A DNA stretch of 64,000 nt, from contig JAUNJE010000003.1 in assembly GCA_030533415.1 (NCBI GenBank), forward strand, positions 54,413 through 118,412. Reading direction: 5' to 3'. Each line of letters opens with the position of its first letter. The stretch's first letter is position 1. The position numbers were made by a program, and so were the translations under genes. Below, in pieces: positions 49,115 to 57,699 of this stretch. Below the pieces are notes generated by a model. The model had not been told where the DNA came from. It worked only from the letters and a program-made list of their open reading frames with translations, and did no database searches. Origin of the DNA: Eubacteriales bacterium. GTDB taxonomy: Bacteria; Bacillota; Clostridia; Oscillospirales; Oscillospiraceae.

Positions 49115-51454
49115 ATGGGGAAAAAGCCAAAGGAAAAGCGAAGCTATGACCGCCTGCGCCTGAACAGCGGGCATCACAGGAGAATTCTGCTGGTTTCGGT
49201 GCTGCTGGGACTGCTGGCATTTGTGCCGGTGGGAGTGCGGCTGTATGCGCTGATGATCGAAAGCTACGATTACTATGCGGGGCTTGCCCTTCGCAATCAG
49301 ACCCGCACCACCACGGTGACAGCCAACCGGGGCGATATTTATGACCGCAACATGAACATTCTGGCGACCTCCGTCAGCGTGGAGAATGTCTATTTAGACC
49401 CTCACGAACTCAAGCAGTCCAAAGCCAATATCCCGGAGATTTCCGCGTTTCTGGGAGAGCTTCTGGAGAAGGACCCGGACTGGATCGCGGAACAGGCCGC
49501 GGACACCACCAAGCGCTACAAGCAGGTGGGCGCCCGCGTCGATGAAGAAACCGCCGCAAAGATTCGCGCATACATCAACGAAAAGGATGTCTCCGGCATC
49601 CACCTGGAGCCTACCGCCCAGCGGGTCTATCCCTTTGCCTCTTTGGCCGCCCAGGTCATCGGCTTTACCAACGCGGGGGGCGATGGCTCCGAGGGGGTGG
49701 AAGCCGCCTATGACAGCTTCCTGACCGGCAGCGCCGGGAAAGTCATCACCACCAAGGGCAACAACGAAATGGATATGCCCTTTTCCTATGAGAATTACAT
49801 CTCCTCCCGCCAGGGGGACAGCGTTATCCTGACGCTGGACACCACCATTCAGGCCTGTCTGGAAAAGCAGATGGAAGCGGCCATGGCCCGCTATGATGTG
49901 CAAAATGGCGCTTTTGGCCTGGTTATGAACTGCAAAACCGGGGAAATTCTGGCCATGGCGACCTTGGGCAGCTATGACCCCAACAATTGCCTGGAATTGG
50001 CGGACACCGGTGCGGCGGATCAGGTGGAGCAGCTGCGGCTTGCGTATCTTGCGCAGAGCGAGGGCAGTGAAGCCTATGAAGCGGGAAAGAAGGCCTATGA
50101 GGAGGCGCTCTCCGCCGCCCGGCTGAAGCAGTGGCGCAACCGGGTCCTCTCCGACGGCTATGAGCCTGGGTCCACCTTTAAGGTGCTGACCATGGCGGCG
50201 GCCCTGGACTGCGGCGCCATCGACCTGAATACCTCCTTCCACTGCTCCGGCGCGGAGCAGATTCCGGGCCGTTCCCAGCTGCTGCATTGCTGGCGCTCCG
50301 CCGGACACGGTGCGGAGCAGACGCCCCAGGCTCTGCAAAATTCCTGCAACATTGCCTTTGCCCATATCGCCCTGAAGCTTGGGGGAGCGCGGTTTTATGA
50401 ATATATCGAAAAATTCGGAATTCTGGAAAAGACGGGCATCGACCTGGCCGGGGAAAGCAAGGGTGTGTTTTTTGACAAGGCGCTGGTCACCAACACGGAT
50501 AAATGGGGCACCGCCTCCCTGACCTCCGGTTCCTTCGGCCAGACCTTTAAGATTACGCCTCTGCAGCTGGTGCGGGCCATTTCTTCGGTGGTCAACGGCG
50601 GCAATCTGCTGGAGCCATACATCGTTTCCGAAATCGTGGATGCCGACGGCAATACTGTCATGAAGGCGGAGCCTACTGTGGTCCGCCAGACCATCAGCAA
50701 GGAGACTTCTGACACCATGCGCACCCTGATCCGCTCCGTGGTCACGGAGGGAACGGCCAAAAACGCCAATGTGGCGGGCTTTTCCATCGGCGGCAAGACG
50801 GGCACCAGTGAGAAGATCGACGTTTTCGACGAAAACGGCCAGCGGGTCCAGGATAAAATCGTCTCCTTCGTGGGCATCGCGCCTATGGAGGACCCGGAAT
50901 ACATTGTCTTGGTGGCGCTGGATACTCCCTCACGGGAAACGGGGATCTACATCTCCGGCGGCGTCATGGCGGCGCCCACCGTCGGCGCGGTGATGGCGGA
51001 CATCCTGCCTTACTTAGGCGTGGAGCGCACCTTCTCGGAAACCGACATTGCCGGCCAGGAAATCGTCATGGAGGATTTGACCGGCTTGACAGCGGCGGAT
51101 GCAGAGCGTAAACTAAAAGGCATCCAGTTGACGGCAAAGTTCTCCGGGACCGGGGAAACGGTCACGGGCCAGATTCCGGCGGCGGGACAGACCGTTCCCG
51201 GTGGCAGCGAGGTGCTGGTATACCTGGGACAGGAGCCGGAGCAAAGAAGCGTCGTTGTCCCCGACTTCACGGGTATGAACCGCCAGCAGGCCAGTGACAC
51301 GGCCGGGGCGCTGGGGTTGTACATCCTGGTGAAGGGGAATGATGAAATTTCCGCCGCCGTCACCGTCACCGCCCAAAGCGAGGCGAAGGATACCCAGGTC
51401 CCCGTGGGGACCACCATTACCCTGGAATTTACGGATACGGCGGCACGGGATTGA
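49115..51454 (+). CDS. pbpB: Class B penicillin-binding protein with two PASTA domains (septal transpeptidase)
   Basis: 779 residues. Short cytoplasmic basic start, membrane anchor (about 26-46), dimerisation domain, transpeptidase with active-site STFK (about 352-355), SCN (about 410) and KTGTS (about 560), then two PASTA domains (about 650-710 and 715-775; VVVPDFTGMNRQQASDTAGALG in the second). Two PASTA repeats resemble Bacillus PBP2B more than SpoVD. Only one such PBP is in the cluster, so it may serve vegetative division, sporulation or both. ATG at 49115 follows AAAGG; GTG at 49109 is too close. Confidence 0.93.
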   Translation: MGKKPKEKRSYDRLRLNSGHHRRILLVSVLLGLLAFVPVGVRLYALMIESYDYYAGLALRNQTRTTTVTANRGDIYDRNMNILATSVSVENVYLDPHELKQSKANIPEISAFLGELLEKDPDWIAEQAADTTKRYKQVGARVDEETAAKIRAYINEKDVSGIHLEPTAQRVYPFASLAAQVIGFTNAGGDGSEGVEAAYDSFLTGSAGKVITTKGNNEMDMPFSYENYISSRQGDSVILTLDTTIQACLEKQMEAAMARYDVQNGAFGLVMNCKTGEILAMATLGSYDPNNCLELADTGAADQVEQLRLAYLAQSEGSEAYEAGKKAYEEALSAARLKQWRNRVLSDGYEPGSTFKVLTMAAALDCGAIDLNTSFHCSGAEQIPGRSQLLHCWRSAGHGAEQTPQALQNSCNIAFAHIALKLGGARFYEYIEKFGILEKTGIDLAGESKGVFFDKALVTNTDKWGTASLTSGSFGQTFKITPLQLVRAISSVVNGGNLLEPYIVSEIVDADGNTVMKAEPTVVRQTISKETSDTMRTLIRSVVTEGTAKNANVAGFSIGGKTGTSEKIDVFDENGQRVQDKIVSFVGIAPMEDPEYIVLVALDTPSRETGIYISGGVMAAPTVGAVMADILPYLGVERTFSETDIAGQEIVMEDLTGLTAADAERKLKGIQLTAKFSGTGETVTGQIPAAGQTVPGGSEVLVYLGQEPEQRSVVVPDFTGMNRQQASDTAGALGLYILVKGNDEISAAVTVTAQSEAKDTQVPVGTTITLEFTDTAARD

Positions 51455-51475
51455 TGCGCGCCAGGAGGAATACCT

Positions 51476-52936
51476 ATGAAATTAAAGGAGCTTTTACGGA
51501 ATGTTCAGGTGCTGGAATGCACCGCAGACCTTGACCTGGACGTCAACAGCGTATATTATGATTCCCGGAAGGTGACGGAAGGGAGCCTGTTTGTGGCGGT
51601 CTCCGGCTTTGCCACCGATGGGAACCGCTTTATCCCTATGGCGCTGGACAAGGGCGCGGCGGCGGTGGTCACCGCCAAAAGACCGGAGGGGGATGTCCCC
51701 TATGTGCTGGTGGCATCTGACCGCCTGGCTCTGGCGCTCATTGGCTGCAATTTCTACGGCCATCCCGCGAAGGCTATGACCATGATCGGCGTCACCGGCA
51801 CCAACGGCAAGACCTCCGTCACGCTGCTGCTGAAGCAGGTGTTGGAAAAGTGCCTGGGGGCAAAGGTGGGGCTCATCGGCACCATGGCAAATATGGTGGG
51901 CCAGGAGGTGATCCCCACCGAGCGCACGACCCCGGAAAGCTTTGAACTGCAGGGGCTGTTCGCGAAAATGCGGGACGCGAGCTGCACCCATGTGGTCATG
52001 GAGGTCTCCAGCCATGCGGTGGCCCTGGAACGCATCGGAGGCATCCACTTTGATGCTGCCGCCTTTACCAACCTGACGGAGGACCATCTGGACTTCCACA
52101 AAACCATGGACGCTTATTGCGATGCCAAGGCGGAGCTGTTCCGGCGCTGCAGCAGGGCCGTTATCAATACCGACGACGGCTATGCGGACAGAATCCTGGC
52201 GGCCGCGGCCTGCCCGGTCCTGACCACCGCCATAGCGGGCATGGCGGACATCCGGGCGGAGAATCTGGAGTTGCTCTCTGAGGGCGTCCGGTTTACCGCC
52301 GTTTCCGGGGAGGAAAGGGCAGCGGTAAGCCTGCCCATTCCTGGCAGATTCACCGTATACAACGCCCTGACGGTCATCGGCCTGGCAAGGCAGCTGGGAA
52401 TTTCCCTGCCGGACTGCGCTGCCGCCCTGGCCCAGGCCCATGGGGTCAAGGGCCGGGTGGAGGTGGTTCCCACACCGGGAATGCCCTATTCCGTGCTGAT
52501 TGACTATGCCCATACTCCCGACGGCCTGGAAAATGTGCTCAGCTCCGTCAAGACGTTCTGTAAGGGCCGGGTCATTGGGGTGTTCGGCTGCGGCGGCGAC
52601 CGGGACCCCATGAAGCGCCCCATTATGGGGCAGATCGGCGTGAAGCTTTCCGATTTCGCCGTGATCACCTCCGACAATCCCCGCACCGAAAATCCCATGG
52701 CCATTATAGAAGATATCCTGAAAGGGGTAAAAAAGGAATACGGGGAATATATTGTTATGGAAGACCGCCGCGCTGCCATCAGATATGCTATGGACATTGC
52801 GAAAAAAAATGATATAATTGTACTTGCAGGAAAGGGCCATGAGACCTATCAGGACATCGGCGGTCAAAAGCATCATCTGGATGAACGGGAAGAAGTCGCA
52901 GCCCACTTGCTGGAATTGAGGAATCAAAATGGCTAA
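51476..52936 (+). CDS. murE: UDP-MurNAc-L-Ala-D-Glu--meso-diaminopimelate ligase
   Basis: 486 residues. DSRKVTEGSLFVAV, ATP loop GVTGTNGKTSVTLL (about 104-117), TPES, CSRAVINTDDGY, and the DNPRTENP motif (about 400-407), whose Asp-Asn-Pro-Arg predicts meso-DAP rather than lysine. This supports a DAP-type wall. ATG preceded by CAGGAGG. Overlaps murF by 8 bases. Confidence 0.97.
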   Translation: MKLKELLRNVQVLECTADLDLDVNSVYYDSRKVTEGSLFVAVSGFATDGNRFIPMALDKGAAAVVTAKRPEGDVPYVLVASDRLALALIGCNFYGHPAKAMTMIGVTGTNGKTSVTLLLKQVLEKCLGAKVGLIGTMANMVGQEVIPTERTTPESFELQGLFAKMRDASCTHVVMEVSSHAVALERIGGIHFDAAAFTNLTEDHLDFHKTMDAYCDAKAELFRRCSRAVINTDDGYADRILAAAACPVLTTAIAGMADIRAENLELLSEGVRFTAVSGEERAAVSLPIPGRFTVYNALTVIGLARQLGISLPDCAAALAQAHGVKGRVEVVPTPGMPYSVLIDYAHTPDGLENVLSSVKTFCKGRVIGVFGCGGDRDPMKRPIMGQIGVKLSDFAVITSDNPRTENPMAIIEDILKGVKKEYGEYIVMEDRRAAIRYAMDIAKKNDIIVLAGKGHETYQDIGGQKHHLDEREEVAAHLLELRNQNG

Positions 52937-54287
52937 TATTACCCTACAACAGGCCGCCCGGTGGTGCGGCGGCACGGTGGAAGACAAGTATGCCGGCGTT
53001 ACCTTTTTCGGCGCCAACAATGACACACGGGTTTTGCAGCCGGGACAGCTGTTCATTGTGCTGCAGGGCGCCCGGGATGGACATGATTTTATCCCGGCGG
53101 CCATGGAAAAGGGGGCTGCCGCTGTGCTGTGCAGCCGCAAGGTGGGGGACTATCCCGCCATTTATGTGGACGACCCCCGCAAGGCCCTGGGAGACATTGC
53201 CCGGGAGGAGCTTAGGCGCATCGGCGCCAAGGTGGTGGCGGTCACCGGCTCCGTTGGAAAAAGCACCACCAAGGAAATGATCGTTTCCGCGCTGGAAGGC
53301 ACGTTCAAGGTCAGCAAAACCCCGGCGAACCACAACAATGACATCGGCATGCCCATGGCGATTCTGGGAATGCCCCTGGATACGGAAGTGGCCGTGCTGG
53401 AAATGGGCATGAACCATTTCGGGGAAATTGCCTACCTTTCCAACATTGCCCATCCGGATGTGGCGGTTATCATCAACATCGGCACCATGCACATGGAATT
53501 TCTTGGCTCTCAGGAAGGAATCCGCATGGCGAAGATGGAGATTGTAGAGGGCATGAGCCCCAAGGGGCTGCTGCTGCTCAATGGCGATGATACCCTGCTG
53601 CGCTACCTGGACAGGGAGCCCAGACAGCGGATTACATACTTCGGCCGGTCCGAGGGCTGTGATGTCCGGGGGCTTGATGTGAAGCAGGATGGGGATACCC
53701 TGCGCTTCCGGGTGGAAGCCGGGCGGCTGTCCATTCCGGTGGAGCTGGCCCTGGAAGGAGAGCACTATGTCAATGATGCCCTGGCCGCTGTAGCTGTGGC
53801 ACTGAAGCTGGTGGTCCCCTCCGAGCGGATCGGGGAAAGCCTATCGCATTTCCGAAATATGTCCGGCCGCCAGGAAATTTTTAAGGCCGGAGCGTATACC
53901 ATTATCAAGGACTGCTACAACGCAGGCCCTGAATCCATGGCGGCGGCGCTGAACGTGCTGGGCAACAAGCCCGGGCGGCGCATTGCCGTGCTGGGGGATA
54001 TGCTGGAGCTGGGGGACTGCGCCCAGGCGGAGCACTATAAGATCGGCCGTATCGCGGCGGAAAAAGCGGATCTGGTCTTTGCCTATGGCCCCCATGCCGC
54101 CCGGGTGAAGGACGGTACCATCACCGGCGGAATGCCGGAAAGCAGGGGCAGGGCCTTCCTGGACCGGGATGAGCTGCTGACGGCGCTGAGGCGGGCGGTA
54201 AAGCCCGGGGATGTGCTGCTGTTCAAGGCCAGCCGGGGCATGCACTTAGAACAGGTGCTGGATGCGTTCCTGAAGGAAGAGAAATAA
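52929..54287 (+). CDS. murF: UDP-MurNAc-tripeptide--D-alanyl-D-alanine ligase
   Basis: 452 residues. Adds D-Ala-D-Ala (made by Ddl at 4079) to the UDP-MurNAc tripeptide. ATP loop VTGSVGKSTTKEM (about 105-117), NHNNDIGMP, EMGMNHFGEI, and C-terminal DCYNAGPESMAAAL (about 328-341). ATG at 52929 with GAGG upstream inside murE. Confidence 0.97.
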   Translation: MANITLQQAARWCGGTVEDKYAGVTFFGANNDTRVLQPGQLFIVLQGARDGHDFIPAAMEKGAAAVLCSRKVGDYPAIYVDDPRKALGDIAREELRRIGAKVVAVTGSVGKSTTKEMIVSALEGTFKVSKTPANHNNDIGMPMAILGMPLDTEVAVLEMGMNHFGEIAYLSNIAHPDVAVIINIGTMHMEFLGSQEGIRMAKMEIVEGMSPKGLLLLNGDDTLLRYLDREPRQRITYFGRSEGCDVRGLDVKQDGDTLRFRVEAGRLSIPVELALEGEHYVNDALAAVAVALKLVVPSERIGESLSHFRNMSGRQEIFKAGAYTIIKDCYNAGPESMAAALNVLGNKPGRRIAVLGDMLELGDCAQAEHYKIGRIAAEKADLVFAYGPHAARVKDGTITGGMPESRGRAFLDRDELLTALRRAVKPGDVLLFKASRGMHLEQVLDAFLKEEK

Positions 54288-54301
54288 CGGAGGATGCGAT
54301 C

Positions 54302-55279
54302 ATGACGAGAATTTTGATTACAGGCGTCGTTGCCTGTGTGCTTTCCGGGTGTCTGGGGCGTCTGCTGCTGCCGGTACTGCGGGCACTGAAGGCAGGCCAG
54401 TCCATTCGGGAGATCGGCCCCACCTGGCACAACTATAAAAGCGGCACGCCCATGATGGGCGGCCTGATGTTCATCATCGCGGCCATCCTCTGCCTGCTGG
54501 GGAATCTTCCTTCCATGGAGGATTACACCGTGTTTTATGTGCTGGTGTTGGCCCTCTGCTTTGGCTTTATCGGCTTTTTGGATGATTTTACCAAAATCCG
54601 ATACCACCGCAATCTGGGCCTTACCTCCCTGCAGAAGGCCATGCTCCAAATGGCGGTGTCCGCCGTGTTCCTGTATGCCATGTATAAAAGCGGAAGCATG
54701 GATACCCACCTGTATATCCCATTTTTCAATGTCAGCTATGACCTGCATCCCATTGTGTACATTTTCTTTGCCATGTTTGTCATGGTGGGCTGTGTCAACT
54801 CCGTGAACCTGACGGACGGCGTGGATGGCCTGAGCAGCTCCGTGACATTGCCGGTGATGGTGTTCTTTACCGCCGCGTCCGCGGCGCTGGGCCGGTATGA
54901 TTTGGCGCTGCTGCCCGCTTCTTTGGTGGGCGGACTGATCGCCTACCTGTTCTATAATTGGCACCCGGCCAAGGTGTTCATGGGGGATACCGGCTCGCTG
55001 TTCTTGGGAGGGGTGGTCTGCACCATGGCCTTTGCCCTGGAAATGCCCCTGATTTTGATTTTCGTGGGCTTTGTGTATATCTGCGAGACCATGTCCGACA
55101 TTTTGCAGGTGGGTTATTTTAAGCTGACCCATGGCAAGCGCCTGTTCAAAATGGCCCCCATCCACCATCATTTTGAGATGTGCGGCTGGAAGGAAGAGAA
55201 AATCGTACTGAGCTTCGCGGCGGTGTCCGCCATTATGTGTATTCTTGCCTGGTTCGGCATTTCCGGACTGGTGAGCTAG
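54302..55279 (+). CDS. mraY: Phospho-N-acetylmuramoyl-pentapeptide-transferase
   Basis: 325 residues, about ten transmembrane helices; makes lipid I. Signatures: GPTWHNYKSGTPMMGGLM, FIGFLDDFTKI with the Asp pair (about 97-107), NSVNLTDGVDGL (about 168-179), MGDTGSLFLGG and the MAPIHHHFE loop (about 285-293). ATG with ACGGAGG upstream. Directly followed by ftsW: murD, which normally lies between mraY and ftsW/spoVE, is absent here. Confidence 0.97.
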   Translation: MTRILITGVVACVLSGCLGRLLLPVLRALKAGQSIREIGPTWHNYKSGTPMMGGLMFIIAAILCLLGNLPSMEDYTVFYVLVLALCFGFIGFLDDFTKIRYHRNLGLTSLQKAMLQMAVSAVFLYAMYKSGSMDTHLYIPFFNVSYDLHPIVYIFFAMFVMVGCVNSVNLTDGVDGLSSSVTLPVMVFFTAASAALGRYDLALLPASLVGGLIAYLFYNWHPAKVFMGDTGSLFLGGVVCTMAFALEMPLILIFVGFVYICETMSDILQVGYFKLTHGKRLFKMAPIHHHFEMCGWKEEKIVLSFAAVSAIMCILAWFGISGLVS

Positions 55280-55326
55280 GATCGCTTGTATCCCTCACGC
55301 CTAACCAGTATCGAAAGGAGCTTCTT

Positions 55327-56493
55327 ATGGCAGCGGAGCGTGACCTCCATGCCAAAGAGAACCGCCGCTTCCGCACCCTGCGGGCGGGGGAAAGTGTTGA
55401 TTATCCCTTTTTGTTTCTGGTGCTTCTGCTGCTCACCGTGGGACTGGCCATGCTCTATTCTGCCAGCTACGCCCAGAGCGAATATGACACCAGCTATGAA
55501 ATTTCTACCAAATATCTGCAAAAGCAGGCGGTCTGCGCCGCCATCGGCCTGGTTGCCATGTACTTTTTCAGCCGAATCCCGGTATCCCTTTGGCACAAAT
55601 TCGCCTGGCTGCTGTATGGCGTCAGCATCGTGCTTCTGCTGTCCGTGCTGGTCATCGGCGAGGAGGTCAACGGCGCAAGGCGCTGGATCAACCTGGCCGG
55701 CATCCAGTTCCAGCCCTCCGAGATCGCGAAATTCACCATGATCGTTTTGTTTGCCCGCCTTACCCGCCTTTTCGGGCAGGAGGCGAAGCAATTCCGCTAC
55801 GGCGTGATGGGCTTCGGCATGGCATTGATGGGGATTTTGGTGCCCCTGGCGCTGGAAAAGCACCTGTCCGCCATTATGCTCATGGGCATGGTGGCCGTGG
55901 TGATGATGTTCGTGGCGGGGACCAGCCCCAAGTGGCTTCTGGCCGGGGCGGGGGCGGCTGCGGTGTTCGTGGTGGTTTACATCAGCTTCATGGGCTATGC
56001 CGGGGACCGGGTCACCGCATGGCTCCATCCGGAGCTGGACCCGGGGGATACCGGATACCAGATTTTGCAGTCGCTGTATGCCATCGGCTCCGGCGGCCTG
56101 TTCGGCCTGGGCTATGGGAAATCCCGGCAGAAATATTTGTACCTGCCTTTTCAATATAACGACTATATCTTCGCCATCTGCTGCGAAGAGCTGGGCCTTG
56201 TGGGGGCGGTTGCCATCATTGCGCTGTTTGCCGTCACCATTCTGCGGGGCTACTGGATCGCACTGCATGCCAGGGACCGGTTTTCCACCGTGCTGGCTGC
56301 GGGGCTGACGACCCTGATCGCGGTCCAGACCATTTTGAATCTTTGCGTAGTCACGAACCTGCTCCCGTCCACTGGGATCGCGCTGCCCTTTTTCTCCTAT
56401 GGGGGTACGGCGCTGGCGGTGAATTTGGGGGAGATGGGCATCGTTTTGAGTATATCCAGACACAGAAACCAGAGAAAAATTCAGGAGGAATGA
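55327..56493 (+). CDS. ftsW: Cell-division glycosyltransferase FtsW (SEDS family)
   Basis: 388 residues, about ten transmembrane helices. SEDS peptidoglycan polymerase acting with the class B PBP. Family stretches: GARRWINLAGIQFQPSEIAKFTMIVLFARL (about 118-147), LEKHLSAIMLMGMVAV, the region LGLVGAVAIIALFAVTILRGY and the C-terminal NLLPSTGIALPFFSYGGTALAVNLGEMGIVLSIS. ATG at 55327 follows GAAAGGAG; the frame is open farther upstream but overlaps mraY without a ribosome site. Could be called SpoVE by synteny. Confidence 0.94.
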   Translation: MAAERDLHAKENRRFRTLRAGESVDYPFLFLVLLLLTVGLAMLYSASYAQSEYDTSYEISTKYLQKQAVCAAIGLVAMYFFSRIPVSLWHKFAWLLYGVSIVLLLSVLVIGEEVNGARRWINLAGIQFQPSEIAKFTMIVLFARLTRLFGQEAKQFRYGVMGFGMALMGILVPLALEKHLSAIMLMGMVAVVMMFVAGTSPKWLLAGAGAAAVFVVVYISFMGYAGDRVTAWLHPELDPGDTGYQILQSLYAIGSGGLFGLGYGKSRQKYLYLPFQYNDYIFAICCEELGLVGAVAIIALFAVTILRGYWIALHARDRFSTVLAAGLTTLIAVQTILNLCVVTNLLPSTGIALPFFSYGGTALAVNLGEMGIVLSISRHRNQRKIQEE

Positions 56494-56495
56494 AC

Positions 56496-57623
56496 ATGAA
56501 CCTGATCTTTACCTGCGGCGGCACAGCCGGACACATCAATCCCGCCATTGCGGTCGCCAATATGATGAAGGAGCGCCATCCCGGCTGTAAGATCCTGTTC
56601 ATCGGCGCCACGGGACATATGGAAGAAAAGCTGGTGCCCCAGGCGGGCTATGAGGTCAAGTGCCTTCCCGGCTCCGGCCTGAGCCGGGGAAAAAATTTGG
56701 CTGCCATCAAAAAAAATGTACATGCGGTCAAATGCGTACTGGATGCCGTGAAGGCGTGTAAAGACATTTTCCGGGAGTTTAAGCCAGACGCGGTCATCGG
56801 CACCGGCGGCTATGCCAGTTTCCCGGCCCTTTATGCCGCCCAGTCCATGGGAATCCCCACCTGTGTCCATGAAAGCAACGCCCTTCCCGGCGTTACCACC
56901 AAGCTGGCGGCAAACCGGGCCAGCCGTGTCCTGGTGGCCTTTGAAGAAAGCGTCCGCCACTATAAGCATCCGGAAAAGGTGGAGGTGGTTGGGATGCCTG
57001 TCCGCCGGGAGTTCCTGTACACCACCCGGGAGGATGCCCGCAGAGAGCTGGGGCTGAAGGGGTACGTTGTGGTTTCCGCCTTCGGCAGCCAGGGGGCCAA
57101 AGTGATGAACGAAAACATTGCCGACATGATGCCCCTGGAGCAGGCCGACGGCTTCCCCTTCCACCACATCCACGCTACCGGAAGCTTCGGAAAGGAATGG
57201 ATGCCAAAGCGGGTGAAGGACAATGGTGTGGACTTTGAAAATTGCCCCGCATTGGATATCCGGGAGTATATTTACAATATGCCCACTGTCATGGCCGCCG
57301 CCGATGTGGTTATCGGCCGGGCAGGCGCCGCTACCTGCAACGAGATTGCGGCCGCCGGGATCCCCTGCATCCTGATCCCGTCCCCCAATGTGACGAACAA
57401 CCACCAGGAAAAGAATGCCCGGGTGCTGGAAGCGGGTGGCGGCGCTGTGGTGCTGCTGGAAAAGGAATGCACCCCGGAGAAACTGTACGGGCTGATTCGG
57501 GAGCTGCTGGCGGACAACCGCCGGCGGGAGGAGATGTCCAGAAAGCTGCATGGTATGGTGCGGCTGGATTCCGCAGAGCGGATCTGCGATATCGTGGAGG
57601 AACTGATGGGAAAAAACAGATGA
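56496..57623 (+). CDS. murG: UDP-GlcNAc--lipid I N-acetylglucosaminyltransferase
   Basis: 375 residues, GT-B membrane-associated enzyme that makes lipid II. FTCGGTAGHINPAIAVA (about 5-21), GTGGYASFPALYAAQ, HESNALPGVTTKLAANRASRV (about 125-145), then AFGSQGAKVMNENI in the place of the usual GGSxGA motif, RAGAATCNEIAAAGIPCILIPSPNVTNNHQEKNA (about 268-301). The AFGSQGAK variant is unusual (Gly-Gly-Ser replaced by Phe-Gly-Ser). ATG at 56496 follows AGGAGG, 2 bases after the ftsW stop. Confidence 0.95.
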   Translation: MNLIFTCGGTAGHINPAIAVANMMKERHPGCKILFIGATGHMEEKLVPQAGYEVKCLPGSGLSRGKNLAAIKKNVHAVKCVLDAVKACKDIFREFKPDAVIGTGGYASFPALYAAQSMGIPTCVHESNALPGVTTKLAANRASRVLVAFEESVRHYKHPEKVEVVGMPVRREFLYTTREDARRELGLKGYVVVSAFGSQGAKVMNENIADMMPLEQADGFPFHHIHATGSFGKEWMPKRVKDNGVDFENCPALDIREYIYNMPTVMAAADVVIGRAGAATCNEIAAAGIPCILIPSPNVTNNHQEKNARVLEAGGGAVVLLEKECTPEKLYGLIRELLADNRRREEMSRKLHGMVRLDSAERICDIVEELMGKNR

Positions 57624-57699
57624 TTTTCCCACCGGATTTCCGGCGCTTCGGGCAACGGTATGCCCAGGCGTGAAAGCCCCTATCCCAGGAGGAACAAGA

